Source of the DNA: Caprella mutica
Lineage: Eukaryota; Arthropoda; Malacostraca; Amphipoda; Caprellidae
Direction: 5' to 3'
Length of the DNA: 64,000 nt
Assembly (NCBI GenBank): GCA_947561585.1
Contig: CANNZV010002590.1
Location: 1-64,000, forward strand
In this document: positions 35,001 to 39,916 of the stretch, in pieces
How positions within the stretch are numbered: position 1 is the stretch's first letter
Layout of the letters: each line of letters starts with the position of its first letter
The notes under the pieces: model-generated
Database searches by the model: none
The model's input: the letters and a program-made list of their open reading frames with translations, nothing else
What the model was told of the DNA's origin: nothing
Made by a program: the position numbers and the translations under genes

Positions 35001-38000
35001 ATATAGCGCATACAGGTATTTTAAGATCCATTAAATTGAATGTTAAAATATGTCCAAAAACTGTGTCCGCACCCTGTATCTCAGAGAGAAAATTATGGTG
35101 GGACCATAAAGGATTAAATGAAGTCGTAATTTGCACTGGCCGCACCATAATTTTCTTTCTGGTCGTAAATGAATAGACAACCTCATTCCTAAATTAAATA
35201 ATCATTAAAGGTATACCTTTGTTCGCAACTGACAGAGAAAAAGTCTATGTGTTTTTAATTCAATTGTTCGTGCGCAAAGAATCTAATAAGGAAATATCAT
35301 GCAATGAATAATAGTATCATTATAAATACCTTGAATAAGTATCGTTAAAGTTAATCCACCTGGACTGTCGTATGAAAGTAGAATTTGGATATATTCTGAA
35401 AGTGTGAGGAAATTGGATATTATCAGTTTGTTTTTATGAAACAGTACAAAGTTTATAATGATGTACATTCTATGCATCTAAATTGTGATCAAATTAAGAA
35501 AATAATTGAAGAAAAAACTGTTTTTAGTATTTCCGTTTGCAGAGCACTTCAAATACTTTACTGACGATAATTTAGCATTGTCCCTCCTAAAATTCGATTT
35601 TTTATTTTTTATAAAAAAATGTAGAATGCACTTATTAGTCACAAAAGCGCATTGTGTATAATAACTTTTCAAACAAGCATTCAGTATGACATTCGCAGGC
35701 GAAATTTCAGTCATGTTGTATACATGGAAAATGACTGAAATTTTGTCATATTCATGTTTCCATCAAGTACATTACTGAAGAGATATACATACATACACAT
35801 AATAGCTTGGAACACGGATATGATAAAATGGAATATAATTTGATGGCTTCTGCAGATGGCGTCAGGAGGGAAAGGGTTGAGTGACATATTTTTCTAACAA
35901 AGTAAAATCGCACTGTACTCAGATAAACCGCCATGATGCAAAGAATCAACCTATCGTATTAATAGCGGTTGCATTTTAATAAATCTACAGATCTCAATAG
36001 TAAAATACATTACTACGTTTATTTTATAACTCACCTCTGTAAAGCACTAGGTACACTGCCGGCAAAACAAGGCAACACAGGAGTCATTCCGAACTGCCTC
36101 ATCCTGCCTAAGATTTTCTTCTGTAAGATCTCTGTGGCATTGTGCCATGAGAGAGGCAAACCACCGCCCCATGCCATCAAGTTACCCATTCTGTTCCTAG
36201 GGGAGAATATTAATATATTCAGGAATTATCATTATTTTAAATTTTTATTTCATTTTTGTAGTTTGTGAACTAATGCATAATCAAAGTTATAATTTATAAT
36301 CAAAGAAATGATGCTAATATATAATCAATACCAGGCCAAGAAAGCGGGACCGGTAAAATATTGCTGCAATTCTTCTTCCGTCAGTCCAAGTTTCAGGTAA
36401 ACTCTACGCCAAGCTGCTTCTTGTCCTGCAATATTTAGGAAAATGCTAATTCATCTAAAAAGTAGAAATATCCATCAATCTTTGCTTTCGATTAATTTTA
36501 ATTTTGAGTGATTCAATCCTTGAATGATTCATTATTACCAAAAATTATTTCTTTGAAGAAATGCAACAATTCCATGGAGGCACAGTTAAAAAAGAAAATG
36601 GATAACCATTAACTATGTAAATCTTAATGGCTGGTTGAAAAACAGATTTCCAATTATAGGTACTATTATTTCTCTTTTTAATAGAAAATTCTTCTTGTAT
36701 GATAACATTCTCTTATCACATTTCTTACTATTAATGTACTTATAAACAATACCTGTGAAAGCCAAAGGAAGGTTTATGCCATTGAGAGCCATCCAGTCAA
36801 TTTCTCTTTCCCATCTCGGCCACTGCCACCAAACACTCGAGTAAGAAACTGTGCACACATTCTGGTAGTAGCGAACTCTGTGAAAGAGTAGGAAATAGGG
36901 ATATTAGAACACACATTCTGGTAGTAGCGAACTCTGTGAAAGAGTAGGAAATAGGGATATTAGAACACACATTCTGGTAGTAGCGAACTCTGTGAAAGAG
37001 TAGGAAATAGGGATATTAGAACACACATTCTGGTAGTAGCGAACTCTTCCATGAAGATATTATTTGATAAAAAAGCAAGCTCTAAAAAATGATACTTTTA
37101 TATACAATGCATTGAAAATAATTTTAGCTCACATACAAACTGTTTAAGGTTGAAGTAAGTCCAGTCCCAGTGTGCAAAAATATTCATAATAGTGCATTCT
37201 ATTGAAATTAGTTAGTCAAATTGACTATTAACGATGTATATCGATTGAAATTTCCTGTATTAGGTGTAAAATTTAATGATTTGAAGGTGTCGAAAGTCGC
37301 TTGAATAATAATTGACAGGTATAAAATAAATCAAATTTGAAAATGATCATCCATGAATGAAAAATTTCTTGAGATGTCTCACCGGTCCTTAGCTGTGAGG
37401 GTGAAGTTTGCTGATGGTAAAACTTTTGGCAAGTTGAGCTGATCTGCTTCCCAGGAGATGTGGCAGTTGCAGAAATATTTAAAGTAATGGAGGATGCCGA
37501 ATGAAGCCGCCACTCCTCCACCTGATTCCACCGACACTCTTCCACCGGTAGAACTTACCTGAATTAAACAATAATGTCAAAATCGTGATTTAAAAATTGA
37601 ATGTAAAATAATCAAGTGTAGAACAATCAATGTAAAATTGAACAATTTGAATGTAATGATTTTACAATTAAGAGAAATTATTGTACAATTTAAATGTAAA
37701 TGTATAAAATTTGATGATTAAATGTAAAATTATACAATTAAAATCAGCAAATATTACTCTTATTTGTGAAATGTTCTCTCATATGGTCTCACTGTGACTG
37801 TGTCTCTGTCCATGTGTGCCCCTTTGAGAACCACAGAGAATGACTCAGCATGTTCTGGCACCAGTCTTTTCAACATTTCCTCCACAGCGATTGTCTCAGT
37901 GGTCAGGTTTGTATTTTCCATCAGATTCTTTACCAGGACTGGGAATCTTTGGAATGCATCTGCAGTGAAGAAATGTCCATGTATTTATATTCTCCTGATA

Positions 38001-38536
38001 TTGACTGATACAGTTATCTTGTATCATATTTTTCTTCAAAGAAATAAGTAATAATACCTTGAATTAATCATTAGTAAAAAGTTATTATTAAATGCATAAT
38101 TAAAATATCAATTTCTCGGTATCATTAAGCGTCACATTATTATATAATTGTAAAATTAAATCTTTTTTAGACATGAAAAGTTATATATTGATAAAAGTTT
38201 TTAAGAATTGTTTACAAACCATTTAAATTAACACTATTGAAACCTAAATTAAATTCTTTCTTAAATTAAATAAACCAATTTCAACTCATGAAAGCTTATA
38301 GAAACTGAATTTAAGAGGCTGCTCTCAATAAACTCAAAATATTGTCTTTATCGAATAGGCTTTACGAATTCTACGTTCCTTAAATTTCATATAACTATCT
38401 TAATAATAATATATTTCTTTTATTTTCTTGCTAAAACCTTGAACTATTATTATGAGGGATAAAACCTTATTTCAAACTTACCCAGCGAAGTGGCTGAGAA
38501 CATCAGCAATAACACTAATAAATAGTGAACATCCAT
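13015..38536 (-). CDS. NAGLU: Alpha-N-acetylglucosaminidase (lysosomal GH89), exons 1-12 of an incomplete gene
   Basis: This lysosomal glycosidase removes terminal alpha-linked N-acetylglucosamine from heparan sulfate. Exons on the minus strand: 38536-38482, 37959-37793, 37558-37383, 36877-36753, 36425-36332, 36196-36035, 35395-35330, 31832-31769, 30417-30266, 27051-26973, 14404-14255, 14087-13015. All borders are GT-AG and all phases agree. The N-terminus [17 protein letters not shown] is a signal peptide. Recognised family blocks include [60 protein letters not shown] and [12 protein letters not shown]. By family knowledge the two catalytic glutamates fall in the YNEM and TMEG motifs (about residues 323 and 450 here). 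The last roughly 230 residues of a normal family member are absent from the window. Introns up to about 12.5 kb are filled with transposons. Exon 12 contains an odd 33-bp tandem array (see 13021-13975). Confidence 0.93.
13021..13975 (-). repeat. 33-bp coding minisatellite in NAGLU exon 12
   Basis: About 28 units of 33 bp, all in one open frame on the minus strand. One unit is 6 bp longer. There are higher-order periods: a run of seven units (231 bp) occurs twice at the low-coordinate end, and a five- to six-unit run occurs twice in the upper half. Unit differences are mostly single bases. The plus strand is also open in places because of the repeat, but those frames are shadows. Each unit contains ATGGTGAGAG, a close match to a 5' splice site. 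Confidence 0.92.
14255..14404 (-). CDS. NAGLU: NAGLU exon 11
   Basis: Exactly 50 codons, including [14 protein letters not shown] and [14 protein letters not shown]. Acceptor GTGGTTTCAG, strong donor GTAAGT. Separated from exon 10 by a 12.6-kb intron that contains the Ty3/gypsy element. Confidence 0.92.
14483..14568 (+). repeat. LTR-like fragment beside the Ty3/gypsy insertion
   Basis: The segment GACTTAGAGATTCATGTGGT and its flanks resemble the start of the LTR-like unit at 26421 (GACTTAGAGATTCTCGTGGT). Only about 85 bp precede the gypsy LTR, and no continuation was found on the other side at 25320, so the match is partial. Confidence 0.4.
14569..15003 (+). repeat. 5' LTR of the Ty3/gypsy element
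   Basis: Starts TGTAGTGATGCAAACAC. The end is set at CATCATA by the target duplication and by comparison with CATCACA in the 3' copy. Lacks 26 bases present in the 3' LTR at about 25133-25158. Confidence 0.88.
15004..15022 (+). other. Candidate primer-binding site
   Basis: TTGGTGGCAGTATGG directly follows the 5' LTR, where Ty3/gypsy elements place the tRNA primer-binding site. It opens with the usual TGG. The matching tRNA was not identified. Confidence 0.55.
15023..16045 (+). other. Leader region of the Ty3/gypsy element
   Basis: About 1 kb between the primer-binding site and gag. A 67-codon frame at 15301-15504 resembles nothing known to me. No other feature was recognised. Confidence 0.4.
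16046..17319 (+). pseudogene. gag: gag of the Ty3/gypsy element, one frame break
   Basis: Starts [19 protein letters not shown] with an acidic then basic N-terminus. Capsid-like helical sequence follows. The frame changes near 16620-16640, after which the reading continues to TAA at 17317-17319. The C-terminal part has an Arg-rich stretch and a CCHC zinc knuckle, [14 protein letters not shown] (about 17220-17261), which binds RNA in nucleocapsids. Confidence 0.85.
17411..18335 (+). pseudogene. pol: pol, first part: aspartic protease
   Basis: The frame from ATG 17411 contains the protease active-site triad in [11 protein letters not shown] and the ILGRDAL motif near the end of the protease fold. 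A Lys/Arg-rich linker follows. A TTAA MITE inserted at 18336 interrupts the frame, and the same frame resumes after it. Gag and pol are separated by stops here, so a frameshift or re-initiation would have been required. The mechanism is not visible. Confidence 0.85.
18336..19235. mobile_element. TTAA MITE inserted in pol
   Basis: TTAA at 18336-18339 and 19232-19235 flank 892 bp. Its ends read GGGGACCGCCCCC and, from the other side, GGAGACCGCCCCC. Inside, two inverted segments (about 18515-18578 and 18773-18832) share CCACCTGTTTTTTGGTTGAA and a GAGCATTGCGGTTTTTTGCA word. Removing the insert and one TTAA leaves the pol frame open, which confirms the borders. No ORF. The family recurs at 12155-12834. 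Confidence 0.88.
19236..22651 (+). pseudogene. pol: pol, second part: reverse transcriptase, RNase H, integrase
   Basis: RT motifs: [35 protein letters not shown] and the catalytic FIDDILIFS at about 20365. RNase [17 protein letters not shown] and LTDHKPLC. Integrase: the zinc-binding module with CDVCK, then catalytic Asp (SFDFIGPF), Asp (MSDCAKEF) and Glu (NGICERNNQ). An in-frame TAA at 20920-20922 splits RNase H, and a frame change at about 22225-22240 splits the integrase C-terminus, so the copy is dead. The order RT-RH-IN identifies Ty3/gypsy rather than copia. Confidence 0.9.
22652..23518 (+). other. Spacer between integrase and small ORF
   Basis: Very AT-rich, no envelope-like frame. 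A short tandem repeat lies at 23336-23437 (separate entry). Confidence 0.5.
23336..23437 (+). repeat. Tandem repeat upstream of the small ORF
   Basis: About three copies of a 32-bp unit containing AGCCATACCCAGCCATTGAC, then shorter CAGCCACT copies. It lies in the leader of the ORF at 23519 within the retrotransposon. Confidence 0.75.
23519..23848 (+). CDS. 109-residue ORF after integrase, predicted myristoylated membrane protein
   Basis: Intact frame in the position where some Ty3/gypsy elements carry env. It starts MGQTQSNF; Gly at position 2 with small or polar residues after it fits an N-myristoylation signal. Residues about 49-67 ([19 protein letters not shown]) form one strong transmembrane segment, followed at once by a basic stretch (HAKKVK) and a hydrophilic tail. 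There is no signal peptide, no furin-type site and no length for a fusion protein, so it is not a classical envelope. I do not recognise the family. It is the only undamaged frame in this element. Confidence 0.6.
   Translation: MGQTQSNFDLNSVVELIQKSTSMNKAHLEATIKNMGTTQYDLIPDLFSDVLVLTLTLLMVVIMVCGYTHAKKVKSDEDMKMYEIRSLKSKMATEAFNQIKSRSPLEQGN
23849..24839 (+). other. 3' untranslated part of the Ty3/gypsy element
   Basis: Very AT-rich with no gene seen. Confidence 0.5.
24840..24854 (+). other. Polypurine tract of the Ty3/gypsy element
   Basis: GGAAGGGGGGAGCGA lies immediately before the 3' LTR; only one base is not a purine. This is the expected plus-strand priming site. Confidence 0.8.
24855..25315 (+). 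repeat. 3' LTR of the Ty3/gypsy element
   Basis: 461 bp, TGTAGTGATG...CATCACA, flanked on the right by CATT (25316-25319). Nearly identical to the 5' copy apart from a 26-base segment near 25133-25158. Confidence 0.9.
25320..26420. other. NAGLU intron sequence
   Basis: AT-rich. Near 26100-26260 a loose ATTTCAAAATATTTCA-type repeat occurs several times. No gene. Confidence 0.45.
26421..26820 (+). mobile_element. LTR-like unit with primer-binding site (truncated retrotransposon)
   Basis: A candidate LTR runs from TGTAAGCC (26421) to TTATATCA (26801). It has a TATATAAAGG promoter-like box at about 26538-26547. Directly after comes TTTGGTGCCCAAACAGGGA, a typical retroelement primer-binding sequence. 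No internal coding region follows. The hexamer TTTCTA occurs just before 26421 and again at 26831, which might be a target duplication after loss of the interior. Confidence 0.6.
26973..27051 (-). CDS. NAGLU: NAGLU exon 10
   Basis: Encodes [20 protein letters not shown] and a VPL exit that continues into exon 11 in phase 0. The W-x-L-Q-G-W motif is a family hallmark. Acceptor CTTGTTCCAG, donor GTGAGA. Confidence 0.92.
27052..27485. other. NAGLU intron 9-10, left part
   Basis: No feature recognised beyond the splice acceptor of exon 10 at its left edge. Confidence 0.4.
27486..27800 (+). repeat. Dispersed repeat with GGTGGGGGAAGTGAA minisatellite
   Basis: Starts TCTATATATTAATACGAGAG and GCGTGTGTG, then a run of GAAGTG/GGTGGGGGAA repeats, then TTAGGTAAAAGGTTGAATAG. 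The same order recurs at 48868-49165. Non-coding; a Helitron-like 5' end (starting TC) is possible but no CTRR 3' end was found. Confidence 0.6.
27801..29154. other. NAGLU intron sequence
   Basis: AT-rich, no gene. At about 28197-28392 the ends AAAATATCCTCTATAACGAA and, inverted, AGAATTCCTATTTAACGAA suggest a degenerate pogo/Tigger-like MITE. At 27950-27970 the word CACCATAATTTTCTCTCTGG matches the end motif discussed at 35082. Confidence 0.35.
29155..29665. mobile_element. TTAA MITE, AGGGGCAGT family
   Basis: TTAA at 29155-29158 and 29662-29665 flank 503 bp. The ends read AGGGGCAGTACAGTCA and, from the other strand, AGGGATAGTGAAGTCA. No ORF. An inner perfect inverted word GATGGCGCCAC...GTGGCGCCATC lies at about 29319-29345. 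The TTAA duplication suggests piggyBac-type mobilisation. Confidence 0.7.
29666..30265. other. NAGLU intron sequence
   Basis: No gene or repeat recognised. Confidence 0.4.
30266..30417 (-). CDS. NAGLU: NAGLU exon 9: acid/base Glu motif
   Basis: Encodes [20 protein letters not shown], then [20 protein letters not shown]. The Glu of YNEM corresponds to a catalytic glutamate of GH89 by family knowledge. Acceptor TTTCTTCAG, donor GTGAGA, Trp codon split with exon 10. Confidence 0.93.
30418..31768. other. NAGLU intron 8-9
   Basis: About 1.35 kb of AT-rich sequence with no recognisable feature. Confidence 0.45.
31769..31832 (-). CDS. NAGLU: NAGLU exon 8 (short)
   Basis: A 64-base exon encoding [20 protein letters not shown], matching the conserved L-x-P-x-D-P-x-F-x-x-I-G-x-x-F motif. 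Acceptor AAAACTAG, donor GTAAAA. Separated from exon 7 by a 3.5-kb intron filled by the nested transposons at 31943-35078. Confidence 0.88.
31980..32534 (-). pseudogene. IS630/mariner transposase relic, C-terminal part
   Basis: On the minus strand [10 protein letters not shown] carries the second catalytic Asp, and [16 protein letters not shown] the third acidic position. Asp-Tyr rather than Glu marks the DDxD type. The remainder ends near SVSVTDSSV with stops. This part was separated from the N-terminal part by element D. Confidence 0.75.
32535..34413 (+). mobile_element. Foldback-like element D, 10-bp target duplication
   Basis: ACTCAAAACC at 32525-32534 and 34414-34423 flank the unit. Left end: GGTTCTAGGTATATTCC plus about three 15-bp units such as CCGGTAGATTCCACC. 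Right end, inverted: about eight units such as GGGGTGGAATATACC, closing with the cap read as GTGACCGGTATATTCC. No coding potential in the body. It interrupts the IS630 transposase and itself contains element C. Confidence 0.75.
32852..33749. mobile_element. Foldback-like element C, near-perfect 0.9-kb palindrome
   Basis: GAAACTTCAG at 32842-32851 and 33750-33759 flanks 898 bp. Ends: GTAGCCGGTAAATTGCTCG on the left and, inverted, GGTTCTAGGTAAATTGCTCG on the right. Each arm first has 7-11 units of about 16 bp of the form CAATTGCTCGAAAGAA, then about 200 bp of unique sequence that is almost identical between arms. The arms meet around 33230-33310. The frames seen in it are repeat artefacts. Nested inside element D. 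Confidence 0.82.
34414..34960 (-). pseudogene. IS630/mariner transposase relic, N-terminal and central part
   Basis: Read on the minus strand, the fragment [20 protein letters not shown] is the helix-turn-helix of this transposase group. A later frame contains [15 protein letters not shown], which holds the first catalytic Asp. Stops and frame breaks occur between and after these blocks. Confidence 0.75.
35082..35161. repeat. Tiny inverted-repeat unit (80 bp)
   Basis: CAGAGAGAAAATTATGGT at the left is mirrored by ACCATAATTTTCTTTCTG at the right. Words of the same type occur singly at 27950, 51442 and 52250. Possibly the minimal form of a MITE, or just its ends. Confidence 0.5.
35330..35395 (-). 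CDS. NAGLU: NAGLU exon 7 (short)
   Basis: A 66-base exon encoding [20 protein letters not shown], which aligns with the family's fairly variable Phe-Pro...Trp...Phe-Asn segment. Acceptor CACTTTCAG, donor GTATTT. Correct phases on both sides support it despite its size. Confidence 0.8.
36035..36196 (-). CDS. NAGLU: NAGLU exon 6
   Basis: Encodes [16 protein letters not shown] and then [19 protein letters not shown]. Acceptor CCCCTAG, donor GTGAGT. Phase 2 exit. Confidence 0.93.
36332..36425 (-). CDS. NAGLU: NAGLU exon 5
   Basis: Encodes [20 protein letters not shown] and then a FTGPAFLAW motif, both highly conserved in the family. The border Trp codon is split 2+1 with exon 6. Confidence 0.93.
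36753..36877 (-). CDS. NAGLU: NAGLU exon 4: start of catalytic domain
   Basis: Encodes [18 protein letters not shown] followed by the very conserved [14 protein letters not shown] block. The acceptor and first bases of this exon lie inside a 56-bp tandem repeat (36855-37046). The copy nearest the coding body is taken as the used one because it joins exon 3 in phase. Confidence 0.92.
36855..37046 (-). repeat. 56-bp tandem repeat spanning the NAGLU exon 4 acceptor
   Basis: Units begin at 36855, 36911 and 36967, with a partial copy at 37023. They are essentially identical. Each contains the intron 3' end, the acceptor AG and the first 20-odd bases of exon 4. The genome therefore has three complete identical acceptor sites and a fourth partial copy. 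Confidence 0.93.
37383..37558 (-). CDS. NAGLU: NAGLU exon 3: N-terminal domain
   Basis: Acceptor TTAATTCAG, donor GTGAGA. Encodes the family's G-V-A-A-(S/A) segment, then an aromatic-rich [13 protein letters not shown] motif that matches the conserved Y-L-x-D-F-C-x-C-H region. Ends in phase 2, within an Arg codon. Confidence 0.88.
37793..37959 (-). CDS. NAGLU: NAGLU exon 2: N-terminal domain
   Basis: Acceptor CACTGCAG. Encodes [14 protein letters not shown] and continues into a conserved SFSVVLK segment. I place the donor at GTGAGA (37792-37787). Reading on would hit a TAA within 11 codons, and this donor joins exon 3 in phase. Confidence 0.8.
38482..38536 (-). CDS. NAGLU: NAGLU exon 1: start and signal peptide
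   Basis: ATG at 38536-38534, then 18 codons of a hydrophobic leader, ending in a donor GTAAGT. The exon ends one base into a codon, which exon 2 completes as Asp. No upstream in-frame ATG is needed, because the leader has normal signal-peptide length. Confidence 0.85.
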
Positions 38537-38674
38537 CTTCTGAACAGATTTCCCCTGTCTCAACTATGAACTATTTTACTATTCTTTATCTAAGATGAAT
38601 CTATAATTTAAATGGAATGATATTCGCTTCATTACCTTCAATAAATCTATGATAATAGACTAAAAATTGACATA
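38537..38674. other. NAGLU 5' flank
   Basis: Short stretch upstream of the start codon. No TATA box or other promoter element could be assigned with confidence. Confidence 0.3.
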
Positions 38675-38834
38675 TAAAGGACCTTACACACATAGGGTTT
38701 TTTATGTCTTCCCACCAGACTTTTTGCTAAGCTCCTCCTACTTTTTCGATGAGAATATAAGAAAATGTAGGAGGAGCCTAGCAAAAAGTCTGGTGGAAAG
38801 ACTTAAAAAACCCTACGTGTGTACGGCTCTTAAA
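38675..38834. mobile_element. Short relative of the 1051 MITE
   Basis: Inverted arms of about 70 bp containing CACATAGGGTTTTTTA and CCACCAGACTTTTTGCTAA match the arms of the element at 1051-1317. The central part is lost, so the arms almost touch. It lies about 140 bp upstream of the NAGLU start codon. Confidence 0.75.
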
Positions 38835-39608
38835 ATAGCCGAAGAATTCTATCCAATTTGAAGTTGGAAGACAAGAGAAAATAGGAACAATGATTATTAC
38901 GCTTTAATATCTACAAGATATCAAATCTCCCAATCGAAAATTTTGTAACTGTCAAATCATCTTCTATTGTCGAAGACGATAAATATTGATGGTAAAATAT
39001 CATAAAATGTTTGGAATTTTTGATTAATTATAATTGGACTTCCGTCAAATCATTTAATGTCGTAAACAGATGATCATTATTATCTTCAATTATAATCACC
39101 GATCGATAGTTGATGATAGGTTATTATATATTTTTACAACCGGAAGCTTAGATTGTAATTATAGTACTTAATTAACTGAAGATTGGATTTGGAATCAATT
39201 GTGATTATTTTCTTAATTTAGAATATGTTCAAGAGACTAAAGGATTCAAACTTCAAAGAGTTATTAGATAATTAAACCTAACGAGTCTTTTTAGAGTTCC
39301 TCAAGAGATTCTGAATGAAAACAAGGAGGTGGGAGGAGTGGGACCATTTCTCCTGATTGGATAGAATTGAACTAATTTAATTATATCCCATTTTGATAGT
39401 TACCTAGCTGACAATTTCAAGTGTTTTGGTGATGGAGGAGTACTGATATTGTTAGTTATACAAAGGATACCCTAAAATAAGTGATGGATTTACAAACCAG
39501 TCCTTACGAATATATAGGAGTAGTGATGTCCATCATAAACACTGTACTGGATTACAATCAACTTGTCAGACCTTAAAGTAACCATCACATTTAGAGAAAC
39601 CTTCACAG
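38835..39608. other. Non-coding spacer
   Basis: AT-rich. The 3' end of the minus-strand retroelement must lie near or within 39480-39608, but no terminal repeat was found. Confidence 0.35.
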
Positions 39609-39736
39609 GGTACTAGCCAGACACCCCAAGGCCTATTCCTTTTATAGGAAAAGGCCCCTCCCCCTGTCGGGGGAGAGGGGGTTATCAAAGAAGACTGTTT
39701 CCTGTCCCTTAAGGGGACAGGGGACTCCTGGCTACC
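39609..39736 (-). ncRNA. Candidate cloverleaf-like RNA structure downstream of the retroelement pol
   Basis: On the minus strand GGTAGCCAG (39736-39728) can pair with CTGGCTA...CC (39620-39609). This encloses three hairpins: CCTGTCCC/GGGACAGG, CCCC..TCCCCC/GGGGGAGGGG with a GACA-type loop, and GCCT..TTCCT/AGGAATAGGC. The region is much GC-richer than its flanks. Base pairing was done by eye. It could be a functional RNA element of the retroelement (packaging, priming, ribozyme). Its existence as RNA is inference. Confidence 0.45.
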
Positions 39737-39916
39737 TGCGAGCTGGTTTGTTACCAGACTTAAGTTTGGGTCAACCTTTATTTTAATAATAAACAACATA
39801 TTGACAGAGTACTCATCTCTAAAATAATAATACATAATAAAAAAAACACCTTAAATCTATACAAGTTTGCACTTATTAACTAATACTTATATACTAACAT
39901 TATTTTATCATTAATT

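Larger units (their letters stand above)
31943..35078 (-). mobile_element. IS630/mariner-like element, split by a nested insertion
   Basis: Inverted ends GAGGGTGCGGAAAAAG (31945 on) and CAGGGTGCGGACACAG (reading back from 35076), with a TA at each border. The minus strand holds a decayed transposase in two parts (separate entries). Element D is inserted at 32535. Lies within NAGLU intron 7-8. Confidence 0.75.

Noticed and set aside
39566..39835. 89-codon minus-strand ORF downstream of pol
   Set aside because: It reads through the GC-rich hairpin region; composition is explained by the RNA-like structure and no family resemblance was seen.
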